From Patescibacteria group bacterium (GTDB taxonomy: Bacteria; Patescibacteria; ABY1; UBA10025; JAHIVO01): a stretch of DNA of 64,000 bases. The position numbers were made by a program, and so were the translations under genes. Where the stretch lies: contig JAQULM010000002.1 in NCBI GenBank assembly GCA_028718605.1, positions 1-64,000 on the forward strand, read 5' to 3'. Shown one piece after another: positions 41,879 to 51,153 of this stretch (position 1 is its first letter; each line of letters opens with the position of its first letter). The notes under the pieces were generated by a model. That model was not told the origin of the DNA. It searched no databases and saw only the letters and a list, made by a program, of their open reading frames with translations.

Positions 41879-42007
41879 ACGCACTATGATAAATGATAAG
41901 CTGCATACTATATTATGCGGCGAATTTTTACCCCATGTCAATACGTGAAAAACTATAAAAAAACAGGGAATGAGCCTGTGAACGAGCTTTTGTACACTCT
42001 GAGTACG

Positions 42008-42928
42008 CTATGATGTGAAAATCGTGTGAAGATCAACGATTTCAAATCCCTTTGCCTTTAGCTGTGTGATAATATCGGGTAAAATTTCCGCTGTTGTTGA
42101 GTTGGCTGCCTGCATTAATATTATTGAACCATTGCCCACGGTTGAGAGAATCCGCTCCTTGGATTGTTGTGCCGTATAGTCCGATGACCAATCCATGGCA
42201 TCAACCGTCCACGTGATAGGACAGTACCCCGCTTCTTTCACGGCCGTAACCACATCTTCGTCCGCTTCGCCATAGGGCGGGCGGAAAAATGGTTTTGTGG
42301 TTTTACCAGTCTTCGCTGATACTGCAGTTTCAGTTTTTGCGAGCTGTTCCGCAATCCCGCTCTCGGGCATATCATTGAAATGCGGGTGGTTATAGCTCAA
42401 ATTATATACGGGATGCCCTGCGTTACTGATCTTTACTATTAAATCCGGATTATTCTCCGCAACGTCACCCCGCGCAAAAAAGCTCGCGGGCGTATCGTTC
42501 GTAGTAAGCGCGTCAAGTACTGTTTGCAATTGCCCTTCTTTGGCCGTACCGACATTAAACGTCAGGCTGACCCGCTTTTGAGCAGTCTTTCCCCGGGAAA
42601 GGACGCCGGTGCATCCGGTAAGATCAAAATCATCGGCGCCAGCCATGTCGACGGTAGTATTAGTATTAACATTTGAGTTCGCGGCACTATTTATATTGCT
42701 ATTTGCGTCTTGATTGGTACCAGTCGTGTTAGTCTGCTCAGTAGCAAATGCATTCGAATTCGGCAATACGGATTCGACCTCCTGAGTACCGCTAAAAACT
42801 GACCGGCCAATCAAATATACTACAAAAACAATGCCAACAAGAATCAAGCCATTGAGGATCCGGGATTTCGAGATGGTCCGCCGCGGTCGGTACCGCTGGT
42901 ACTGCTGGGATTGACGGTATGGTTGCAT
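42008..42928 (-). CDS. Membrane-anchored NodB-fold protein with a degenerate active site
   Basis: The 306-aa protein has a membrane helix at about 27-45, an Asn/Ser/Thr-rich linker (about 60-95) and a polysaccharide-deacetylase (NodB) fold. The catalytic motifs are altered: the usual TFDDG reads TFNVG, the HxxxH metal motif reads LSYNH, and the final L-x-H reads LMQ. RPPYG and the DAMDW motif remain. Loss of the metal-binding Asp and one His suggests that it no longer deacetylates and may instead bind glycan. TATACT behind a T-tract lies about 30 bases upstream. Confidence 0.82.
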   Translation of the reverse strand: MQPYRQSQQYQRYRPRRTISKSRILNGLILVGIVFVVYLIGRSVFSGTQEVESVLPNSNAFATEQTNTTGTNQDANSNINSAANSNVNTNTTVDMAGADDFDLTGCTGVLSRGKTAQKRVSLTFNVGTAKEGQLQTVLDALTTNDTPASFFARGDVAENNPDLIVKISNAGHPVYNLSYNHPHFNDMPESGIAEQLAKTETAVSAKTGKTTKPFFRPPYGEADEDVVTAVKEAGYCPITWTVDAMDWSSDYTAQQSKERILSTVGNGSIILMQAANSTTAEILPDIITQLKAKGFEIVDLHTIFTS

Positions 42929-43041
42929 ACGTAGATCAATCAGACTTTGCTTGGTACTAGTATATCAAAAAAGGAATGAAAAATAAAGACGCTCGCCTCG
43001 CGTTCATCCGCATGCGCCCGCAAAGAGGGATCTATGGGGAG

Positions 43042-43524
43042 CTACTCGACTGCAACCGCTTCGTACCGCAGAAGGACCGAGTCGCCGAACACGATGGCAT
43101 CGCTGGTACTCCAGGAAGTTTTCCGTTCCCCATTAACATACAGGTTCCATGCCTTCTCGCCATCTTGGTTTGCGAAATCGCCAACTGACGCAACAGACAT
43201 CCCCGATGCGCCCACCGGTAATGCGATCGGGAGGCCGAATGCTGATGCGGCTTCCCGCAACACTTCAGAAACACCGATCGTGCCGTTCAATGGCACCTCA
43301 GCAGCGAGCGTCGTCCCGAGACCGCGATCAATAACGACCCGGACAACTTGTATTTCGGTACCCGCAACAGTACCGCTGAGCCGCCCGACGACGATATCGG
43401 CGGACTGTGCAAGAAAATCCACCTCCTCGAAAACAGTAAAGGATACCGCCGTAATTAGCATCACCGCTGCGAGGGTAATCCCAAGGAGGCCGATTGTCCC
43501 ACTAATTGTTTGGATGCGCTTCAT
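43042..43524 (-). CDS. Membrane-anchored DUF4430 domain protein
   Basis: The 160-aa protein has an N-terminal membrane segment (about 8-30) and a C-terminal DUF4430 (transcobalamin-like) domain: GTIGVSEVLREAASAFGLPI, then AWNLYVNGERKTSWSTSDAIVFGDSVLLRYE. In other proteins this small beta fold binds ligands at the surface. Its ligand is unknown here. TTATAT lies 5 bases before the ATG. It lies between nrdR and the NodB-fold gene on the same strand. Confidence 0.72.
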   Translation of the reverse strand: MKRIQTISGTIGLLGITLAAVMLITAVSFTVFEEVDFLAQSADIVVGRLSGTVAGTEIQVVRVVIDRGLGTTLAAEVPLNGTIGVSEVLREAASAFGLPIALPVGASGMSVASVGDFANQDGEKAWNLYVNGERKTSWSTSDAIVFGDSVLLRYEAVAVE

Positions 43525-43564
43525 AGTTTATATAAATCAACCCTCCCTCGTTAATATTTGCTTC

Positions 43565-44038
43565 TTATTGTCCTTGCTTGAACCGTTCCCTGCCCAAGAG
43601 TTTCTTGAGCTCATGCTGGAACGTCTGGGCGTCCTTGAAGGAACGGTACACCGAAGCAAACCTGATATACGCGACCTGGTCCTGCTTCCGCAAATGCTTC
43701 ATGATGATTTCCCCGATCTTGCTTGTCTTAATTTCATCCTTTGCATTAAGCTGGATATCACGCTCGATCTGGCTGACAAGCAGCCGGAACTCGTCCTGCG
43801 TAATCGGCCGTTTTTCGAAAGACTTCCTCAGCCCATTCTCCATCTTGGTCTTCGAGTACGGCTCACGCCTACCGTCACGCTTGATAACCGACAAATTTAA
43901 AATTTCAACCTCCTCATACGTCGAGAACCGGAAGGCGCATTTCAAACACTCACGCCGCCGCCGGATCGCCATTCCGTCATCAACAATGCGGGAATCGGTC
44001 ACCTTGGTATCAGGATTATGGCATGCGGGACATCGCAT
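43565..44038 (-). CDS. nrdR: Transcriptional repressor NrdR
   Basis: The 157-aa protein has an N-terminal zinc ribbon (CPAC and CLKC) and an ATP-cone domain (VIKRDGRREPYSKTKMENGLRKSF). NrdR senses dATP/ATP and represses ribonucleotide reductase genes. No nrd gene is in the window, so its targets are elsewhere. It lies 123 bases after ftsZ on the same strand. Confidence 0.95.
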   Translation of the reverse strand: MRCPACHNPDTKVTDSRIVDDGMAIRRRRECLKCAFRFSTYEEVEILNLSVIKRDGRREPYSKTKMENGLRKSFEKRPITQDEFRLLVSQIERDIQLNAKDEIKTSKIGEIIMKHLRKQDQVAYIRFASVYRSFKDAQTFQHELKKLLGRERFKQGQ

Positions 44039-44161
44039 AAGAATATACTGCTCTTTATTGTATATCTACTTTACAGCATCAAACGAAGAAGCGCAACCGC
44101 ATAGAGCACACGGTGCCTTCCGATGAACAAGGGCTCGCGATGGCAGCGCATTCTTGCGCCC

Positions 44162-45361
44162 CTACATCATCTTCTTCCTGATGAATGCGGGAATCTCCAG
44201 GTCGTCCTCTTCTTTCTGCTTCTGGGGTTCTTTGCGGACTTCTGGCATGGGCTGCCGCGGAGTAACAACCGGGCGTCGTTCGAATGCAGACCGCATCGGT
44301 GCGGGAGAAAACGCACTGTCGCGCTGATCACGATTTGAGGTTCCGAAATCTACTGGCTTGATCTTCTTGATAGTCTTCTGCTTCCCGCCGAAGCCTGTCG
44401 CGATGACGGTAATTTTTACACTGTCTTTCATCGAATCTTCGATAACAGAACCAAAAATTACTCGTGCATTCGGCTCTGCGGATGATGTAATAATTCGAGC
44501 GGCTTCGTTCACCTCATACATGCCGAGATCGGGTCCGCCGGTAATCGTGAAAAGAATTCCTTTCGCACCTTCGATAGAAAGCTCGAGAAGTGGACTATCG
44601 ATCGCCGCCTTCGCTGCATCAATAGCCCTATTTTCGCCGGAACCCCGACCGATACCCATGAGTGCCGATCCTGCGCTTTCCATGATCGAGCGGACATCCG
44701 CAAAATCGACGTTTATCAAACCAGGCACCGTAATGAGATCGGAAATCCCCTGCACGCCTTGGCGAAGAACTTCATCGACGGTAGAAAACGCATCCAGAAG
44801 TGATGTCTTTTTGTCAATAATCTGGAGGATTCTATCATTGGGAATCGTAATGATCGTATCGACTTTATCGGAAAGCTCTCCCAAGCCCGAATCAGCGATC
44901 GATTTCCGCTGTGCGCCCTCGAATGAAAAAGGCTTCGTCACGACAGCGACAGTGAGAGCACCGACATCTTTGGCAATATCGGCAATGAGGGGCCCAGCCC
45001 CCGTCCCGGTACCTCCGCCGAGGCCACACGTGATAAATACCATATCAGAACCTTTCAGCGTTTCATGAATCTCGTCTTGGTCTTCTTCGGCAGCTTTCCG
45101 CCCTAATTCAGGATCCATGCCCGCACCTAAACCACGCGTCGCTGTTTTTCCAATATGCAGCTTATGGGGCGCTTTCGAATGATGAAGTGCCTGGGCATCC
45201 GTATTTACCGCGATAAACTCTACGCCTCGGATTTTATCACTAATCATTCGGTCGATTGCAGCGCCTCCTGAGCCGCCAACACCGACAACCTTGATTTTTG
45301 CAAACGTCTCAATGTCGGGCTTAATTTCCATAGTATTCCGATTATTATTTTTATTCCTCAT
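44162..45361 (-). CDS. ftsZ: Cell division protein FtsZ
   Basis: The 399-aa tubulin homologue forms the division ring. The GTP-binding signature reads CGLGGGTGTGAGP, with the N-terminal VVGVGGSGGAAIDRM phosphate loop. The C-terminal peptide DLEIPAFIRKKMM is the FtsA-binding tail. An internal ATG at 45331 (MEIKPDIETF) is an equally good start, and the first ten residues (Asn-rich) may not be translated. It follows ftsA by 25 bases, the usual pair. Confidence 0.97.
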   Translation of the reverse strand: MRNKNNNRNTMEIKPDIETFAKIKVVGVGGSGGAAIDRMISDKIRGVEFIAVNTDAQALHHSKAPHKLHIGKTATRGLGAGMDPELGRKAAEEDQDEIHETLKGSDMVFITCGLGGGTGTGAGPLIADIAKDVGALTVAVVTKPFSFEGAQRKSIADSGLGELSDKVDTIITIPNDRILQIIDKKTSLLDAFSTVDEVLRQGVQGISDLITVPGLINVDFADVRSIMESAGSALMGIGRGSGENRAIDAAKAAIDSPLLELSIEGAKGILFTITGGPDLGMYEVNEAARIITSSAEPNARVIFGSVIEDSMKDSVKITVIATGFGGKQKTIKKIKPVDFGTSNRDQRDSAFSPAPMRSAFERRPVVTPRQPMPEVRKEPQKQKEEDDLEIPAFIRKKMM

Positions 45362-45386
45362 ACCGCGGCCATCAACAAATAGTTCC

Positions 45387-46640
45387 CTAGGGAATTAATG
45401 ACTTAAACCACTTCTTCATTTTATCGGTGGCGTCGGAAACAGCGGAAAATTTCGGCAGAGAGCCGCGTCGTCCGCCGGATTCGCGCTCAGCTATGCCCAT
45501 ACCCCAATATAAGAGTCCAATGGCCGTGGAAAAATTCGGATCATTCACTTTGTCAACCGCCGTTGAACCCAGATCGATCGGATGCCCCAGTGATGCTGGT
45601 AATTTAAATTCACGCTTCGCGACTTCGACAAGGCCAGGAAGTTTGGATCCTCCACCGGTCAAAATAATGCCCGCAGGGAGCAAGCCCGACCGGTCAATTT
45701 TTTGAAGTTCTTTATCCGCCATTTTAAATATTTCTTCACAGCGCGCTTCAATAATCTCCGCAATATGGCGCTGCGACACCACTCCCTCTTCACGTGAATC
45801 GATCTCCGCAAGATTTATCTCCTGCCGTTTATTTACTTCGTCGGGTAGCGCAGAGCCATACTCCAATTTAATCTTTTCCGCCAGGTCGATCGATGTTCGG
45901 AGACCAATCGCGATGTCATTCGTAATATGACTTGACCCAATCGGCAGAATAGCGGTATGGAGCACCTCCCCTTCTTCGAATACCAGCAAGCTGGTCGTCG
46001 AGCCTCCGATATTAAGGAGCGCAACGCCGAGATCCCGCTGCTTCTTCGTTAATACCGCCTCCGAGGCTGCAAGGACGCCAAGAACAAGGTCATCGATATC
46101 GATGCCGGTTCGATAAATGCATTTCGTCAAATTTTTAATCTGCGATGTCAAACCCTGGATAATCTGAGCGTCGACCTCGAGCCGGATACCGGTCATCCCG
46201 ACAGGATCCTTAATACCCTTCTGATTGTCTACCGTGAAACTCCGGGGAATGACGTGTAATATCTCATAATTGGGAGGAGTAGCTACTGCTTGCGCAGCCT
46301 CAATTACCCGTTCAACGTCTTCCTCCTTGATTTCCCCGTCGGATTTCGATACAGCGATCACGCCGTGGCTGTCCTGGGACGTGATATGGCTGCCATTGAT
46401 TCCGACAAACGCATGTTCAACGGGGATGCCAGTCATTCGCTCAACACTCTCGAGCGAAGCCGAAAGTGCCGACACCGCATCTTCAATGCTTGTTACTGAG
46501 CCCTTGCTGATACCTTCTGCCGGATGCTCAGCAGCCCCTAAAACATGGATTTTCCGGTCATGGGGATTAACCTGGCCAACGACAATCCGAATCGCCGTCG
46601 AACCAATATCGAGCCCTGTGAAAATCTCTTCCTTTGCCAT
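45387..46640 (-). CDS. ftsA: Cell division protein FtsA
   Basis: The 417-aa actin-like protein tethers FtsZ to the membrane. It begins IFTGLDIGSTAIRIVVGQV, with the SHE-domain region (HVIPRSFTVDNQKGIKDPVG), and the nucleotide loop ILTGGGSKLPGL. The amphipathic C-terminal helix (DKMKKWFKSLIP) would bind the membrane. It leads the ftsA-ftsZ pair. Confidence 0.96.
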   Translation of the reverse strand: MAKEEIFTGLDIGSTAIRIVVGQVNPHDRKIHVLGAAEHPAEGISKGSVTSIEDAVSALSASLESVERMTGIPVEHAFVGINGSHITSQDSHGVIAVSKSDGEIKEEDVERVIEAAQAVATPPNYEILHVIPRSFTVDNQKGIKDPVGMTGIRLEVDAQIIQGLTSQIKNLTKCIYRTGIDIDDLVLGVLAASEAVLTKKQRDLGVALLNIGGSTTSLLVFEEGEVLHTAILPIGSSHITNDIAIGLRTSIDLAEKIKLEYGSALPDEVNKRQEINLAEIDSREEGVVSQRHIAEIIEARCEEIFKMADKELQKIDRSGLLPAGIILTGGGSKLPGLVEVAKREFKLPASLGHPIDLGSTAVDKVNDPNFSTAIGLLYWGMGIAERESGGRRGSLPKFSAVSDATDKMKKWFKSLIP

Positions 46641-46710
46641 ATCGTGGATAAAAAATATATACCTGTATTATACGCTATCCTGTCCGTATATGCAAAAGTC
46701 CTCCCCAAGC

Positions 46711-47079
46711 CTACCGTGACCAAATATATGGGGCAAACACCAGAATGCCCACTATTATCGCTCCGGCGGACGAAACAAGGACGGCGGCAGCCATAACATC
46801 CTTGATTACCTCTGCATAAAAATGGATGCGGGGTTGCAACATGTCAACCAATTTCTCAAAAATGGTGTTAATAAGCTCCAAAACAAGAACAAACATCATT
46901 ACCATGAGTAAAATAATTGCCTGCCAAAGCGTTACCTTGAGTACCACCATTAACGCGATAACTACCATGCTGACCACTATTTGTATTCGGAGGTTTTGCT
47001 CAGACTTAAAGACAAACCAGAAACCGCGGAAGGCATACCTGAAACTCTTACCAAGCTTGCGAATATCAACCAGTGACAT
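46711..47079 (-). CDS. dgkA: Diacylglycerol kinase family protein (DgkA/UdpK-like)
   Basis: The 122-aa protein has three membrane helices and the DgkA-family core LELINTIFEKLVDML, with KSFRYAFRGFWFVFKSEQNLRIQ at the N-terminus. In Gram-positive bacteria this family phosphorylates undecaprenol, recycling the cell-wall carrier. The ATG at 47079 gives the normal start. It follows ybeY by 10 bases. Confidence 0.92.
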   Translation of the reverse strand: MSLVDIRKLGKSFRYAFRGFWFVFKSEQNLRIQIVVSMVVIALMVVLKVTLWQAIILLMVMMFVLVLELINTIFEKLVDMLQPRIHFYAEVIKDVMAAAVLVSSAGAIIVGILVFAPYIWSR

Positions 47080-47089
47080 AGTATTTATA

Positions 47090-47527
47090 TTAACGACGGA
47101 GCCATTCACCCTGAATGCGCTCTTGGATTTTATTCATCTCCCGTTCTGCCGAGTCCGTATGGTGGTCAAAACCAACGAGGTGCAAAAACCCATGGACAAG
47201 CAACAGTGAGAGGCGTCGCCGTATACGAATCCCGTCACGGCGCGCTTCAGCGCGGGCTCGAGGGTATGAAATGATGATTTCACCCACATACGAACCTTCA
47301 ACATTCGGCAATCTCGCCGGGCCTTCCGGAAACGACAAAACGTTCGTTGCCCGGTTCTTTCCCCGGTACCTGCGGTTCAGCGTTCGAACCGCAGCTGAAC
47401 TAAGAAATGCGACCGACACTGCGGCATTCCGGTATCGCGGGAGAATTTTCGCAATTGATGAAAAAACAGCTCTCACCGCTTCGCGTCGTACCGGAAACCT
47501 ACCCCGAACATGTATATCAACCCTCAT
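47090..47527 (-). CDS. ybeY: Endoribonuclease YbeY
   Basis: The 145-aa metal-dependent RNase matures 16S rRNA ends. The zinc motif reads LVHGFLHLVGFDHH (H-x3-H-x5-H), and the family phrase RATNVLSFPEG precedes it. It starts 5 bases after the upstream TSP3 protein gene and is followed by dgkA, a frequent neighbour in other bacteria. Confidence 0.95.
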   Translation of the reverse strand: MRVDIHVRGRFPVRREAVRAVFSSIAKILPRYRNAAVSVAFLSSAAVRTLNRRYRGKNRATNVLSFPEGPARLPNVEGSYVGEIIISYPRARAEARRDGIRIRRRLSLLLVHGFLHLVGFDHHTDSAEREMNKIQERIQGEWLRR

Positions 47528-47532
47528 GGCGC

Positions 47533-48729
47533 TTATGCTACCGTCATGCGTCCCGAGGTACTTACGCTGTTTGTGTTGGAGTTTGAGTTCGTGTTGGTAT
47601 TTGTGGTGGTATTCGTATTTGTATTTGTGTTGGAGTTGCTGTTGCTGAACCAGTTAATATTGGAATTCGTATTCGAGTTTGAGTTCTTGTTGGAATTCGT
47701 ATTCGAGTTTGAGTTTGAATTTGAATTCGAATTCGTACCCGGGACTACCGCTGCTGGCTCAAAACTCTTATAGAGCATTTCAAATGTCGCCGCGTAGTTC
47801 GCTTCACTCAAAACGGTCGTGCTGTACGTGATTACATACACGGAATCATTTCTCGTATAGTAGACCGTTTTCCCGTCAACGCTTTTAACGCCGGACAATG
47901 TTTTGTCCCAGTTCGCTACCGAGAGGACCTGACTCGCAACGACACCCGGCGATTTTGTCAGATACCAGTCCCGCGCAGAAATCCGTGCGGGGTTGCTCTC
48001 AATTGTCACCTCGACGAATTCTCCGTTCGGTGCACTGAACATTCTGCCTCCTGCGGTAATCGGGTCTTCTGCTGGATCCCACGACGCAGGATACAAAAGC
48101 GCATACCCGTACTGGTCATTTAAATATCGGCGAACGGTACTGTAATTCTCAAGTTTTCCCGTTCCGTTTGGATTGTAGCCGCTCAGGACCTCATGCCCGT
48201 CGGAATACGTGTCCTGATCAGTATCGGGGTTATTCAGGCTCGTGCCATAAATCGCTTCCTCGATATCAGTCAGGCCGTCCAAGTCCGTATCCCGCCCGGT
48301 CGCAACACTATTAACATTCATGTTGGCATTGGTATTGACGGCTGTATTCGAGAATAAATTCGCAATAATCTGGGAATTGCTGTTCCGATTCGACGTGCTA
48401 TTTGTGTTCATGGCGTTGTTTGAATTGCCAGCATTTATGACATTCGCGCTGTTCGAGGAATTATTCACACGATTTTCGTTTTCACTGTTCGTCTCATCAT
48501 TAGCCAAGGTTTCGTTCGTCGATCCACCGCCATACTTCTGCATCAGCCAAAACGCTCCTGCGCCAACGACAAGGAGAAAAAAAATTGCCACCAAGATAAA
48601 AAGGAGTGTCCCCTTCTTGCCGCCCTCCCGCGTATCTTCAATATAGAATTTATCCGGCATCGTGTGGATGCGCACCTGCTTCGGCGCCCCCGATGGGGCA
48701 TCCTTGGAATTGTCCGTCGGCTCTACCAT
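47533..48729 (-). CDS. Membrane-anchored TSP3-repeat protein with long Asn/Ser linkers
   Basis: The 398-aa protein has a membrane helix at about 42-64 and a first Asn/Ser/Thr-rich linker (about 78-142). Thrombospondin-type-3 Ca-binding repeats follow (DTDLDGLTDIEE, DTDQDTYSDGHE), then a globular domain, and a final 60-residue Asn-Ser/Thr-rich run near the C-terminus. The last run is encoded by a degenerate tandem repeat at about 47560-47750. It is probably a surface stalk protein. The sister gene upstream shares the TSP3 part and the GYNPNGTGKL phrase. Confidence 0.8.
   Translation of the reverse strand: MVEPTDNSKDAPSGAPKQVRIHTMPDKFYIEDTREGGKKGTLLFILVAIFFLLVVGAGAFWLMQKYGGGSTNETLANDETNSENENRVNNSSNSANVINAGNSNNAMNTNSTSNRNSNSQIIANLFSNTAVNTNANMNVNSVATGRDTDLDGLTDIEEAIYGTSLNNPDTDQDTYSDGHEVLSGYNPNGTGKLENYSTVRRYLNDQYGYALLYPASWDPAEDPITAGGRMFSAPNGEFVEVTIESNPARISARDWYLTKSPGVVASQVLSVANWDKTLSGVKSVDGKTVYYTRNDSVYVITYSTTVLSEANYAATFEMLYKSFEPAAVVPGTNSNSNSNSNSNTNSNKNSNSNTNSNINWFSNSNSNTNTNTNTTTNTNTNSNSNTNSVSTSGRMTVA
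47560..47750 (-). repeat. Degenerate tandem repeat coding for the Asn/Ser linker
   Basis: The minus strand is made of alternating AAC/AAT and TCN/ACN codons (Asn-Ser and Asn-Thr) with a 6-base period over about 190 bases. It is a slippage-prone stretch, and length may vary between strains. Confidence 0.75.
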
Positions 48730-48758
48730 ACTATAGTTTATTTATTCTATCCCTTACC

Positions 48759-49391
48759 TTATTCCAGTTTTTTTATTTCCTCCATCAGGTCATACAGCTT
48801 ACCGCTCCCTTTCGGATTGTAACCGCTGGCTACTTCCGCTCCATCGGTATTGCCGTCACTGTCGGTATCGCTCATGAGGGGGTTTGTTTCATACACCTTC
48901 ACCTCGTCGCGATCAGATAAGTCATCCCCATCAGTATCAGCCAATAATGAATTTGTTTTTAGCTTCTTCTCTTCCGTATCAGTCAGGCCATCACCGTCGG
49001 TATCGTCTGTCGTGGTATCGACTACTGGCGCCGTAGACTCATTAGCATTGGGCACCAACGACCGATTTGTGGTTGCCGCCGTATTCGAAGATGCATTCGC
49101 CTGAGAAGTGTTAGCGGTCGTTTCCGTATTGGAATTCGTAAATACCCCCGACAGGAAAACAATTACAGCGCCAACGATTATAACTACGGCGGCAACAATT
49201 AAAATCATCCACAGCGCGCGCGCCGGTTTCCGCCGTACAGGAAGGGGGGTGGTGCTCCCAGCCTGCGGCACTGCCGCAGGCCGATTCGCACGTGCTGCTT
49301 GGCGTTTGCGTACGACAGCTGGTTGCTGTTCGTTTACATCCTCAGTGTCTGCAAAAATATCCTCAACGTTTTTTTTCTTTTGTGATGGCAT
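48759..49391 (-). CDS. Membrane-anchored TSP3-repeat protein, shorter paralogue
   Basis: The 210-aa protein has a membrane helix at about 59-80, an Asn/Thr/Ala-rich linker (about 82-120) and three thrombospondin-type-3 Ca-binding units (DTDGDGLTDTEE, DTDGDDLSDRDE, DTDSDGNTDGAE). It ends GYNPKGSGKLYDLMEEIKKLE. It is clearly related to the next gene, which carries the same module plus a further domain. It probably binds Ca at the cell surface. Confidence 0.78.
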   Translation of the reverse strand: MPSQKKKNVEDIFADTEDVNEQQPAVVRKRQAARANRPAAVPQAGSTTPLPVRRKPARALWMILIVAAVVIIVGAVIVFLSGVFTNSNTETTANTSQANASSNTAATTNRSLVPNANESTAPVVDTTTDDTDGDGLTDTEEKKLKTNSLLADTDGDDLSDRDEVKVYETNPLMSDTDSDGNTDGAEVASGYNPKGSGKLYDLMEEIKKLE

Positions 49392-49432
49392 GTTTGGTCA
49401 ATGAATGTATCACCTTTACTGAGCAAATTAAT

Positions 49433-50998
49433 CTAGAGCGCGGGTGCCTGGTTCTGCTGCACTGCATCATCGTAACAGTTGCATGAATATGTACTCGTGA
49501 TCGGAGTCGTAACTGTCACATAAGCGCTCTCACCATATAAGTCCTCTGCGTCATACGCGCGCGCATATAATGGCTGGGAATAATACGTCGTGGATGTACA
49601 CGTGGAACAAACGATTGTCGCATTCGCAACCGGAATAAACGGAAGTCTCCACTTGGCTCTAGCTGCTGGCTCCATCGCATACTGTGAAATTCCGCTCTCA
49701 ACGTATGCCTGGGCAGTTGCCGTTGCATTCCAGGAAAAAGTCGTATTGACGGTCGCGCCAGATGTCGTATTCTCGCCAATCATCCCGTAGCCAGATCGAA
49801 ACAGCCGAACCATAGTAACAGACGTATCATCGGTTGCAGTCACGCCAACGTTGACGATGCCTGAAACTACCGCCCCGTTCGCGGGAGTCGTTATTGTTGC
49901 AGTCGGCGCGGTATTCGAGCTTGGGATATTGATAATCACATTCCGGGAAGCGGTCGTCGTTAGGCCGGGTGCATTATACGCACGTGCCTGAATCTGTGTG
50001 GTCGCGGGTGCTGTATTCGGCACACCGCCAAGATCCCAGATCCACGTCCATAATCCATCCCCACCAGGCGCATACTGAGTTTCTCGGAGAATGCCTCCAT
50101 AGTAAAATTCTACGCGCTGTACCGGCGTCTCGGGATCTGTAGCACTAACTTTCACCGAATAGGGCGTTGCGGTAATTTCAAACCCGTCGGTTGCCGGGGC
50201 AGTAAATGAAACAATGGGTGGCGTCGTATCCACACAGTTATTATCATTCGAAGGGACACAGGCAGTTGGACAGTAACCGTCATCATCCGCACATTCGGTA
50301 ATTACCGTATGAGTGCACGAAACAGGGCACAATGTCGTATTGCATACATCAGCAGTTGACGCGCTCCCGTCATCACAGTCTGCATCGGTGGCGCATGAGT
50401 CGACTGAACATACTCCCGGGGGCAGACAGCACTTCTGGCCTGCATCGCAATCAAAATTGTTCGCGCACGGCCCCTGACCAATCATAAACTGGCCGCTACC
50501 GGTGGATTCACTCTGATTTCCGAGCCGGTCTACCATCAGAATATCAACGGTGTATGTTCCATCAGCATTATTGCCGACGTTCCACGCTTCTCCCCATATG
50601 CCATCCAGGCGGGAGGCATCATGGTGCGCTCCGTCGTCATACAACGCAATAAGCGCAACCTGCGTATTACCAGCATTCTTTATGCGCGCTTGCACGCCTT
50701 GGACGCCGGATGGATCGGTCGCGCGGAGAGTCATGGTGATAACTTGATTTTTCTCGACTGATCCGGGGCTGACGTTAACGGTTGCATTCCACACACCATC
50801 GCATGCGTTGGCGCAACTGACAGGATCGGTACAGGTCGTATTACTGCATGAACCGAGCATAGGACCAGCTGAAGAAGCAATCTCAAAGCTGGGCACTGCC
50901 GTCTGGTCCGTTTGCGCCATCGCAATGTATGCAACAAGAGATGCACCGCCGATTAAAACTACCGCGAGCAGTAACTTTTTGTAGGTGTTCATACGCAT
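49433..50998 (-). CDS. Secreted Ig-like repeat protein (choice-of-anchor-X-like)
   Basis: The 521-aa protein has an N-terminal signal or anchor (about 7-28), then an Ig-like domain (VSPGSVEKNQVITMTLRATD) with the phrase LYDDGAHHDASRLDGIWG. A cysteine-rich stretch of about 80 residues follows (CANNFDCDAGQKCC, CSVDSCATDADCDDG), then two Ig-like domains (SFTAPATDGFEITATPYSV and ATITTPANGAVVSGIVNVG). It shares the cysteine-rich and Ig modules with the 2690-aa protein upstream. TATATA lies 8 bases before the second ATG (50992), which may be the real start. Confidence 0.78.
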   Translation of the reverse strand: MRMNTYKKLLLAVVLIGGASLVAYIAMAQTDQTAVPSFEIASSAGPMLGSCSNTTCTDPVSCANACDGVWNATVNVSPGSVEKNQVITMTLRATDPSGVQGVQARIKNAGNTQVALIALYDDGAHHDASRLDGIWGEAWNVGNNADGTYTVDILMVDRLGNQSESTGSGQFMIGQGPCANNFDCDAGQKCCLPPGVCSVDSCATDADCDDGSASTADVCNTTLCPVSCTHTVITECADDDGYCPTACVPSNDNNCVDTTPPIVSFTAPATDGFEITATPYSVKVSATDPETPVQRVEFYYGGILRETQYAPGGDGLWTWIWDLGGVPNTAPATTQIQARAYNAPGLTTTASRNVIINIPSSNTAPTATITTPANGAVVSGIVNVGVTATDDTSVTMVRLFRSGYGMIGENTTSGATVNTTFSWNATATAQAYVESGISQYAMEPAARAKWRLPFIPVANATIVCSTCTSTTYYSQPLYARAYDAEDLYGESAYVTVTTPITSTYSCNCYDDAVQQNQAPAL

Positions 50999-51153
50999 CG
51001 TATATATTAATTATTGCTTAATCGTAGTATACAGTATTATATGCCTTTTTTGTAGTAAAATCGGATTGTTTTTTAATCGAATGAAACGCACGTACGTGTA
51101 CTGGTCCCGATATCGCGCCATATCAAGATACATCACGGGAATACCCGGCTATC
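50999..51153. other. AT-rich spacer between the two Ig-like protein genes
   Basis: About 155 bases without a gene. On the minus strand it contains TATAAT and TATACT boxes that could start transcription of the 521-aa protein gene. Confidence 0.4.

Noticed and set aside
47560..47750. CRISPR-like or other DNA-level repeat array
   Set aside because: The periodicity is 6 bases, in frame and degenerate at codon level, so it reflects an Asn/Ser linker. There are no spacers or cas genes.
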